Under the pieces are notes generated by a model. It was not told where the DNA came from and did no database searches. It saw only the letters and a list, made by a program, of their open reading frames with translations. From positions 806,001-870,000 of the forward strand of contig JABELC010000011.1 of assembly GCA_028455995.1 (NCBI GenBank): 64,000 nucleotides of DNA, in the 5' to 3' direction. Position numbers and translations under genes: made by a program. Position 1 is the first letter of the stretch. Each line of letters opens with the position of its first letter. Positions 46,178 to 54,973 of this stretch are shown piece by piece. Source of the DNA: Scleromitrula shiraiana (taxonomy: Eukaryota; Ascomycota; Leotiomycetes; Helotiales; Sclerotiniaceae).

Positions 46178-46995
46178 GCAATAGGGGTCAGGCTGCCTTT
46201 GTGACATTCATCTGACTGAGTGCACTAGGATGCCTTTAGGTGATCCCACTAGGATACCTGTTGGTGTTCCCCCGTGTCTAACTTTTTTTTCTGGAGGGCT
46301 CTTTCTTTTTTGTTTTTTGGCCTTGCATATCCCTATATTTTTTTGTTTCTTTTTTTTCTCTTTTTTCTTTTTTCTTTTTTTTTTCTTTTTTTCTTTTTTT
46401 CTTTTTTTTCTGAATGAGAAATGGATGTATGGTGTCAGGCTGCTCAGAGAGCATTCAGCTGACTGGGTGCACGGGATACTTTCTAGTTTACCCCCGTGTC
46501 TCGTACTTTTTCTGTCTTTCTTAGGGATGCTCGTAAGTGTTACCCCCGTTTTTTTGTCGATGAAGTCGTTTGATATAGGATGCTCAATGAGTTTACCCCT
46601 GGTTGTTGTTGTAATTTCCAGTAAGTTTTGATGTTGTTATAGTCGATGATATTAGGATGCTCGATGAGTTTACCCCTGGTTGTTGTTATATTTACAGTGG
46701 ATTTGGTGCCACTGTTATTAGTATTTTTAGGATGCTCCGTGAGTGTTACCCCTAGTGTGTTTTCCTGTGGATTTTGATACTAGTGTTCTAATTGGTATTT
46801 TTAGGATGCTCATTGAGTTTGCCCCCCTAGTTGTTTTTTTAGTTCCAGTAGGTTTTGATGCCGTCATAGTCGCAGTTGATCTTTTTTTAGGATGCTCAAT
46901 GAGTGTTACCCCTAGTGTTCTAAGTGGATGATGAATAGATTGACAATAAGCCAATCATGATATTAGGATGCTCATTGAGTTTACCCCTAGTCGTA
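46178..46995. repeat. Degenerate minisatellite array, ~75-bp unit
   Basis: A 20-base core close to AGGATGCTCAATGAGTTTAC, followed by CCCTAG or CCCTGG, recurs with core starts at 46523, 46577, 46654, 46729, 46803, 46889 and 46965. The later spacings are 77, 75, 74, 86 and 76 bases. Between cores a looser GTTTTGATGxxG...TAGT(C/T) element also repeats. Upstream, two longer related units (46188-46290 and 46434-46550) share GTCAGGCTGC, GACTGxGTGCAC and CCCCCGTGTCT. The units are diverged, and the array is not maintained as open reading frames. Function unknown. Confidence 0.8.
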
Positions 46996-49150
46996 TAGTA
47001 GTATAGTATTTGGGTGTTTATATGGGATGGATCTCCATATTGCACTGTGACGTAGTTTGGATAGCGGCGATGGGCATTGTTTTAGTGTATTGATGTTCCG
47101 GATGTGTCGTGTGACGTTCTAGCTGGTTAAGCTAGTGATAATGACGAGTTGATTGATGCGTAGCTTGCAGTTTAATAAGTTAGATGGGGGGGGGTGAAGG
47201 AAAGTCGATCATATGATGAAAAAACGAATGTAGAATTAATAGTGTAGATGAAAGAAAGCGACGGAGAAAGTAGAGGAAAGTTGGGGATTAACTGTGGTAT
47301 ATATAGAGAAGATATCGCAGAAGATGGTATCATAGTAGATGGTGTCGCATACATGATGTTGCATAGATCACATCGCAAAAAGATGAAGTCGCGAAGTCGA
47401 GAAAGGCGCAAGAGAAGATATTGCAAAAGATGGCACTGCAGAAGAGATTGTATGAATAGAAGAGCAAAAAGAAAAGAAAAAAAGTATGTATGTAGAAGGA
47501 AAGAAAGAAAGGAAAAAAAGAGAGAACTCGAGGAAGGAAGAAAGACCTTATACCTGCTCTTCCATCCATGTACGGGTAGTGCACTAAAGATGTCAAATGA
47601 CGAGATCTCAAGCCATATATATTTATTGAATGTAAAGTTTGCCCAGTTCAATAGTGAATGATGGTGAAGTCATAGAAAAACAAATAAAAATTATTCACCA
47701 GTTGACTGTTTGGGTAATATTAATATTAATATTAATATTAATATTAATTTTAATATTTTCAAGATTTATGAGAGAGTCAGTCAGTCAGTCAGTCAGTCTG
47801 ATAAGGTTTGTTAGTTTGTGGCAGTTGGTCGGTAGCGTGATAAATATGAGGCTAGGAGAATTTATTAGACTGCACTGAAAACTAGATTCTAACGGAAATT
47901 ACTTAGACTGGTGTTTATATTAGACTGGTGTTTATATTAGACTGGCCTTTATATTAGACTGGCCTTTCTATTAGATGGAGGAAGGATATTTGCAGTTCAT
48001 ATATGAATTTAATAAGAGTGTGCCAATGAGTAAATAACTGATTATTCAAATGATGATTTATGTATGAACAGTATTAGGAATAGTATCATTTTAATTCACC
48101 ATATTCAAGTGTTGATGTGATGGAAGATTTTGAATAACTGAAAGATATCTGCTACATATATGTATGATCTCATGACCTTAATTGACTTCATACTAATAAG
48201 GAGGGAGGCTAGAGTAAAATTAAAACCAAATTGCAATTTGAAAAAATATAAGTGAATAGAATGAAAGAAGGACGAAAGGACAAAAGGAAAACTATCCTAT
48301 CCTATCCATCCTATCCATCCAATTCAAATCTTCTATACAATCAATCATATTACCATCAATCTTGAACAAATAAAAAAACTATTCACAATATACCCACCGA
48401 AAACAAAGTCATCCATACTACTAAGTAACTCACCAAATTTCCATCATTCCCAGAATAAACTTGGAAGAATATAGTAAAATCATAATACCATTCATTCACT
48501 ATAACCAGGAGGAAAGTCAAGAGAGACCCAACCCATAAATCCATCTCTCTCACCCAATTAAAAAGAACGAAAGGGCGGAGAAAAATCAAACCAATGAATG
48601 ATACAATTCAAGACCAATCTCTTCTTGACGAGCAGATACCTTCGTCACCAACGATCTTATTATTACCATCAATCATGGATAAACGCAAAAAAGAATTATT
48701 CATAATGCGCGCTTAGTGACTAAGAACATGCTCAATCAAGCATACTAAGTAAAACTTGTATAATGACGATTATCCTCTAGAATAACCTCGGAAGAGAATG
48801 AATGAACTTGGGTGGTTAAGCTAAATCATACCAATACTCACTTCACTGTAACCAAAAAAGGAAAGATCCATAATAAAAAATTCAAGATATTTGCTGTACT
48901 AAAAGTCTTGGATAGATGGCTCGAATAATAATTCTAGATATAGCTCTTTGAATGGTACATATAGTATGTCGTGGGACCTCTATAGGTATAGTCTAGATCA
49001 AACTTTGGCAGGTTAGTTTTGAGATCTGAGTTATGGGATGGGTTTGTAGAGAACTTACATACAGTGTATACAGTGTGTACCATAACTCTACAAACCACCA
49101 CAACCAACCAGAACAAAGCTGAATCAATATCAATATCTACACCCAAACCA
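46996..49150. other. Noncoding region, 2.1 kb, with short tandem repeats
   Basis: No supportable gene. Frames at 47172-47661 on both strands come from A/G-rich sequence. Local tandem repeats (TAATAT, GTCA, 17-bp unit) lie at 47715-47972. The rest is AT-rich and includes the 3' flank of the PLP-enzyme gene. Confidence 0.55.
47715..47972. repeat. Cluster of short tandem repeats
   Basis: Three adjacent repeat types: TAATAT units (about 47717-47758), GTCA units (about 47777-47799) and a 17-bp unit beginning TAGACTGG at 47904, 47921, 47938 and 47955. The third and fourth 17-bp copies share GGCC in place of GGTG, so they form a later pair. Confidence 0.8.
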
Positions 49151-50465
49151 CTAACCCGCAACCCCCTCAGCAACCCTCTTGCCATCCAACCCCACCATCC
49201 CCTCCTCCCTCTCCTTTCTCCCCTCACTCACCTCAAACAACCCCCCCAGCGCCTCCAACCCCACATTCCCCCCACTAAAAACAACCCCCAAATCACACCC
49301 CTCCTCCCCAAACGTCTCTGCCACCCACCCCCTAAACTCCTCATTAAACAACGCCGTCGCCAACCCCACACACGCACTCGGTTCAACCAGCACCTTCATC
49401 CTCTCTACCACCAGTCTCATCGCCTTTTTAATCTGCTCCTCAGTAACCGAAAACATGTTTTTTACCAATTTTCTCTCGAAAATGATACTCCACGGGTATA
49501 CTCCAACTGGTGTGCGAAGGCCATCGGCTATCGTGAGGGATTTAACAGATTCTATTCTTTTCCCCTCGACGAATCCCCGTCGACCATCATCCGCACCCTG
49601 AAACGAGGGTTCGGCGCCAAAGACGAATATCCCCGTTCCCTCGCACGACAGCGCTGTTCCGGATAACATGCCGCCGCCCCCACAAGGCGTAATAATCGCA
49701 TTGAGCCCCTTCCCATTATCCTTTAATTCCCTAACCTGCTCCTGGAGTTCCAACCCCAGTGTTCCTTGCCCTAGTATAATATCCGGATGATCGTATGGCG
49801 GTACCAATCTCGCGCCCGTTTCTTTACTGACATCTTTTACGACGGCTTCGCGCTCGACGCTTGTGCTGCCGCTGAAGATTACGCGTGCGCCGTAGGATTT
49901 TGTGGCGGCGATTTTGGAGGGCGTGCTGATTGTGGGCATGACGATGTGCGCGGGGATATTCATTTCGCGGGCTGCGAGGGAGAGGGCTTGTGCGTGGTTT
50001 CCTGGGTGGGTGCGTGGGAGGATTGATTAGCTATGGTTGTCTGTTTGCAGACGCAGAAAGGGAGAGAATTGAACATTGGCAAGGAGAAACAAAAAAGAAA
50101 CCGAACAAACCACTACTATGAGTAACCACCCCCCTCTCCCTCCACCCACCACTCTCCCATCCCCTCCCCTCACCACCCTCCTCCATCTCCAACCTCTTCA
50201 ACGCATGAAACGCGCCACGAACCTTAAACGCGCCCACTCGCTGCAGATTCTCGCATTTAAACCAGAGTCTAATGACCGGGCTCGCAGGTTCCCGTCCCGC
50301 CCACTCCGAATCTGCGAGTGCGTCGCCGGATTGCGGGGTACTGGCCAGTCGATTCAGAGTCGAGTTGGTAAGCACAGGTGTGCGATGGATGTGTGGTTTT
50401 ATCAGCGAATGCGCGGTGATGACGGAGGAGCGCGTTAATGGCGGGCAGGTGGTGGGATCGGCCAT
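49151..50465 (-). CDS. PLP-dependent threonine/serine dehydratase-like enzyme
   Basis: Fold-type II PLP enzyme of the threonine ammonia-lyase / serine racemase group. Exons 50465-50111 and 50001-49151 join as VVTHSSG/NHAQALSLAA to give 401 residues. Motifs: FKCENLQRVGAFKVRGA with the PLP-binding Lys at 81, SSGNHAQALSLAA (cofactor Asn), TPCGGGGMLSGTAL (phosphate-binding glycine loop) and VVFSGGNVGLEALGG near the end. It lacks the C-terminal ACT-like regulatory domains of biosynthetic ILV1, so it is more like catabolic threonine dehydratase, L-serine dehydratase or serine racemase; the sequence alone does not decide. No obvious mitochondrial presequence. It lies immediately downstream of ILV5, same strand. 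The gene has two successive C-rich to G-rich cycles on its sense strand. Confidence 0.88.
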
Positions 50466-50832
50466 TGTAAGTTAGTTCGTATGGATGTTGAGGGTGGAGG
50501 TGGTATTATTGTAAAGGGTTCTGCGGGGAATAATGATTAATAACATCGACATCGGATAATAGGGGCCGACCTCGGCTCAGGGATCCCTACGACCCCAGGA
50601 AATATGAGTAAAGCAAATATAGAGTCAGTACGCAAGCACATGCATGGTCAATGATTGGAACAATCAGGCAATTTAAAAGAAATTTTTCTGAATTTAAAGG
50701 CATAAACTTTTAGCAATTCCAGATACCGAGATTCTCCTTATGTATAGAGTATGATACAATTCGCCAGATTTCCGCTCCCCTAATATCAGAAAAGACAACC
50801 CCCACACTATCCCAAAGCCCCGCTAATTATAT
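50466..50832. other. Spacer between ILV5 and the dehydratase-like gene
   Basis: 367 bases in a tandem minus-strand arrangement: 3' flank of ILV5 plus promoter of the PLP enzyme. No further gene seen. Confidence 0.65.
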
Positions 50833-52255
50833 CTATTGGTTTTCAGGACGGAGGGAACTATAAAGAAGTTAGTATTAATGGTGTTGTTTCAATTGATAGG
50901 TTCACATACCGAACGGCCTTTCCTGCTCTCCAGATTTCCAAATCACGAATCTCCTTCATCTCAGCCTCATACTTCTCACGGTAATCCTTTTGGGAGTTGT
51001 AGGTGAGCGATCTCTCGGTCTCCTTTCCAGTCTTGACAGAGTCGTACAAGTCATTGAAGACAGGCTTCAATGCATCCTTGAATTTACCAGACCAGTCGAT
51101 GGCACCACGACGGGCAGTGGTAGAGCAAGCCTCGTACATCCAGTCCATACCGTTAGCACCAATCAATGGGTACAAAGATTGGGTAGCCTCCTCAACAGTC
51201 TCGTTGAAGGCCTCAGATGGGCTGTGACCTTGCTCACGGAGGACCTCGTATTGTGCGAGGAACATACCGTGGATACCACCCATCAAGCAACCACGCTCAC
51301 CATACAAGTCAGAGTAAACCTCCTTCTCGAAGGTGGTCTCGTAAAGGTATCCAGATCCAACACCTACACCGAGAGCGATAGCCTTCTCCTTTGCCTTTCC
51401 GGTAACATCTTGGAAGACGGCGATGGAGGAGTTGATACCACGGCCCTCACGGAAAAGAGTTCGGACGGTACGTCCAGATCCCTTTGGTGCAACGAGGATA
51501 ACATCAACATCGGAGGGAACATCGACCTTGGTCTGGTCTTTGAAGACTGGGGAGAAACCGTGGGAGAAGTAGAGAGTCTAAAAAGTCAGCTTTGAAATCA
51601 ATGAAAAATATATAGATTTTCCATACCTTTCCCTTGGTGATTTGTGGCTTAAGAGCGGGCCAGGTCTCACTTTGAGCAGCATCACTGAGCAAGTTCATGA
51701 TGATGGTACCCTTGGAGATAGCCTCATCAACTTCGAAAAGGTTCTTTCCTGGAACCCATCCATCTTGTTGAGCATCCTTCCATGATTGACCGTTCTTTCG
51801 TACACCGACCACAACGTTGAGACCGTTATCACGCATGTTCAAAGATTGAGCATGTCCTTGGGAACCGTAACCAATAATGGCCATTGTGTCATTTTTGAAG
51901 TATTCCTGAAAAGATGTTATTAGCATTCTGAAGTGAAACTGAATTGTGAAAAGATGAAAAACTTACTTGGAGCTTCTCAACTGGCCAGTCGGCTCTCTCT
52001 GTTATAATCGTCAGTTTTCCATTACTCATCTCAAAAAATGTATTCTCAATCCATACCGTAAACCTGCTCCTTTGTGCCAGCGAAGTCAATGGTCTTTACA
52101 CCTCTAACTTGTTGTTGAGATGCGCCAACAACGGCGCGAGCAGCAAGAGGTCTGCTCGAGGCATTGATAGCAGAGACGAAAGTACGACGAGCTGGAGCAT
52201 TGAATTGACGTGCCAATGGCGATCTAAGAGCTCTTGAGAATGTGCGGGCAGCCAT
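50833..52255 (-). CDS. ILV5: Ketol-acid reductoisomerase, mitochondrial
   Basis: Second step of valine and isoleucine synthesis: NADPH- and Mg2+-dependent isomeroreduction of acetolactate or acetohydroxybutyrate. Exons 52255-52057, 51998-51967, 51905-51627, 51577-50910 and 50857-50833 give 400 residues. The N-terminus MAARTFSRALRSPLARQFNA is Arg-rich and acid-free, a clear mitochondrial presequence. The NADPH site is AIIGYGSQGHAQSLNMRDNG, with VVVGVRKNGQSWKDA. Then come LYFSHGFSPVFKDQT, LVAPKGSGRTVRTLF and the metal and substrate region ERGCLMGGIHGMF with E-x-x-x-E helices. Exon 2 encodes only 11 residues (ERADWPVEKLQ), and the last exon only SLRPENQ; both are needed to match the family. Five-exon structure with introns of 49-61 nt. 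Confidence 0.96.
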
Positions 52256-53408
52256 TTTTAAAGATGGAGTGGAGTTATCAAAATAAAAGAAGAAGAAGAA
52301 AAAAGAGTAATTGTTGAAGTTGTTTTGGAATTGGAGTCACCCTTCTTTTTGTTTTTGGTTGAAAACTTTTAGAATATTTCCTTAACTAGCTGTTGTTTCT
52401 TTGGTGGCCGACTGCGGAGTTGAATTACAAGGGTGTGCTCCAGATAATACAGATAAAATCGGAGGACTTTCCGTATAGTGGGAGATCTTGGCAAAATAAT
52501 AAATTATAATAGAGAATAATAATAATATTTATACCTAATATATGTCCACTATGGATGGCTGTTTACTCGTAATGGTCGGGATTGTCCAAACCTTCCCATT
52601 GATAAAAAAAGAGTCATCTTTATAAATTACCTAGTATATGAGGTTGTTATAAATTCATTTTGGGAATTATTATCGGAGGTGATAATAGAATCTTTTGCTC
52701 CTATTTAGGAGATGAGATCAGATTAATAGATGAATATCGGCGGTGACTTTATTAAGAAGATGACTCAAAAGATTTCAAGACAAACCACTTACCAGACTTG
52801 GGTTGACAAACTTCAAGTAAGTACCAGTATTACAGTATCACTCACATTCTATGGTTACACGTTACACAATAGTAAGTAAGTATTTATGAATCGGACTTCT
52901 CTCACTTTATAAGGCGACAGACAGCATACTTTTCGATTTTAGTATAGAGTTATTTGAGTATCAGTATCACCATTCACTCAATTCACCTTTAGATGCCCAG
53001 CCCACATACCGGTACATAGTAGGTATCCTACATAATACGTAGTATAAAAGAAGCACAACAGATCGAACATCTCCCCATATAACAACACCAACCCAAATAT
53101 CCTCATGAAGATAGAATAAAAACTATGTATATTTCTCAAGATCTTTACTTGGCCATTTCTACAAACAAGGCTTTAGGATATCTGCAGAAAAGAATAAAAG
53201 ACTGCGTGAACTCCAAAAAACCCTCCATATCAAATAGAAATAAACTCCCAATATGCCCATTTCATCATCCATTATAATCGTTTGTATGCTGCTGAATGTC
53301 TAGTTCAGAACTTCATGATCACTTTGCTCTTCTTCTTCTTTCTGTTTTTCTTCCCCTCCTTTCCTCTCTCCCTCTCCCCCCATCTCTCTCTTTCAATATC
53401 TCTTGCTC
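52256..53408. other. ILV5 promoter and UBC12 3' flank
   Basis: 1.15 kb; no gene seen. The A/G-rich leader of ILV5 is at its left edge, the rest is AT-rich, and a pyrimidine-rich tract lies at 53330-53400. Confidence 0.6.
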
Positions 53409-54208
53409 TCAAGATTTCAAAACTCTTGCAAAAGATTCATTTTTCACAGCGCCCCCTCCCATAGCCGACCTCACATTCCGTTTAAAGCCCTCCCTATTCG
53501 ATCTCAAGTCCTCCGCCGCATCCTTATTAAGGGGATCCGAAGCATTCGGCTCCAGGAAAAGGAACTACACGGAACCATATATCAGCATCGCACACAAATA
53601 CACACACACATACATATCCCCCCATCTGCGAGCACAGCCCCCCCAAAAAACCTACCTGCAACCCAATCATGATAGCCTGCAAATTCAACACCGGCTTCCA
53701 ATCCTCCCTCAGAATATTCAAACAAATCTTCCCCTCCAAATCAATATTCGGATGGTAAATCTTCTGCTCGCACGTAACCTTTGGGGGCTCATGCGGGAAT
53801 GTCTCTGGAACCACGAACTTGAATTTGAAGGAGCCGCCTTTGTACATGCCCTCGTCTGGCTCGATGTAGAGGAAAAAATTGAGGATGTCGTCTTCGTCGG
53901 GAAAATCGGTTCGCATCGTGGAGGGGAGTGCCATTTCTGCAATATCTGGGAGATTTGTAGGATTAGCTCATGTTGAACACTAGAGAAGAGAAAATGGGAG
54001 GTTTTTGACTAAATCATAGTATACCTTTTTGTAATCGTAGTTGGGCGGCAGTGACCTTCTTCTTCTTTACTCCTGCAGCAGCATCTGCATTTGCCTCTTG
54101 CTGCTGCTTTTGTTTCTGTATGTATGTCAAAATTAGTATTACGCCCTCTGAAAGTATGCAAGCACTTGAGATTAGATCGGCACATACCATAGACCATATC
54201 TTCAGCAT
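53409..54208 (-). CDS. UBC12: NEDD8-conjugating enzyme UBC12 (E2)
   Basis: Accepts NEDD8/RUB1 from the UBA3-ULA1 E1 and transfers it to cullins. Exons 54208-54188, 54115-54025, 53945-53656 and 53564-53409 give 185 residues, as in UBC12 orthologues. The N-terminus MLKIWSM/KQKQQQEAN is the docking peptide for the NEDD8 E1, and KKKKVTAAQLRLQK/DIAEMALPST leads into the E2 core. Core motifs: DILNFFLYIEPDEGMYKGG, HPNIDLEGKICLNILREDW with the catalytic Cys at 112, and FLFLEPNASDPLNKDAAEDL after the last intron. The C-terminus FARVLKS completes the fold. Donors and acceptors are canonical. The 5' end of the gene, with a 7-codon first exon, is easily missed. Composition flips from C-rich (5') to G-rich (3') on the sense strand. 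Confidence 0.94.
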
Positions 54209-54973
54209 TTTGACGGTGTGTAAATCTGCGAATACTGACTTAAGGTTGAGGGTCTTGCAAAGATGGGAAGGTGGAAATCGTGTTGGCCCAAGCGAAGAGA
54301 TTATTTTTCGTGTCAAAATGTTTAACAAGTCGAATTATGAATCAAGGCAAGGCAAACGAATATAATTTATCTAGACTTTTGCTTCAGGATATCATAATAT
54401 ACGGGAAATTGTATCGTCATAGAACATAATTTTATAATCTAGTAGAAATGTCGAGCTGTCTGAGTCTTATTAGTTTTGGGTTGCTGATTTAACGAACGAT
54501 ATCGTGGCGGGGTCGAGGTCTTATCAATAGGATTTACAGCTCCTTGAACTTTTGTACAGTAGTACTACAAGTGAATTCGTGTCACAATTTACACACCATA
54601 TTTTTTATATTCTTCAACAAACCTATCCAGGAATTTTATTTTTTATGTACGGGTACAAGGTACTCGCAGATGAGGGTATTCAATAAGATTAAAGAGAAAT
54701 ATGAAACGCCCTGGAACATACACAAACTATCACCTTGCAAAATCTAGAAACTCCCTTATGTGCAAATATCGATATTAGCACAAAACCTTCCATCGCTCGC
54801 CACAGATCCTATCTAGGTTTTCCAATGATGAGTCTTATGCATAAAACAAACAGGCCATGCATTCAAATTCTGCGCCTCTCTGCTTCTCAAAGTCGTTAAA
54901 AAGAAAACGTCTCCCATCCTTTGATGGTGGTGTGAGAGACAAGCTGTAGTTTTCAGTATCCGAGTAAAAATTT
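54209..54973. other. Spacer between UBC12 and chitin synthase
   Basis: 765 bases containing the UBC12 promoter and the chitin synthase 3' flank. No gene seen. Confidence 0.6.

Noticed and set aside
46230..46631. 133-codon + frame
   Set aside because: Phe-rich translation of T/C tracts inside the minisatellite region.
46178..46995. CRISPR-like array
   Set aside because: Repeats are degenerate, linkers are also related to one another, no cas genes exist nearby and the genome is eukaryotic.
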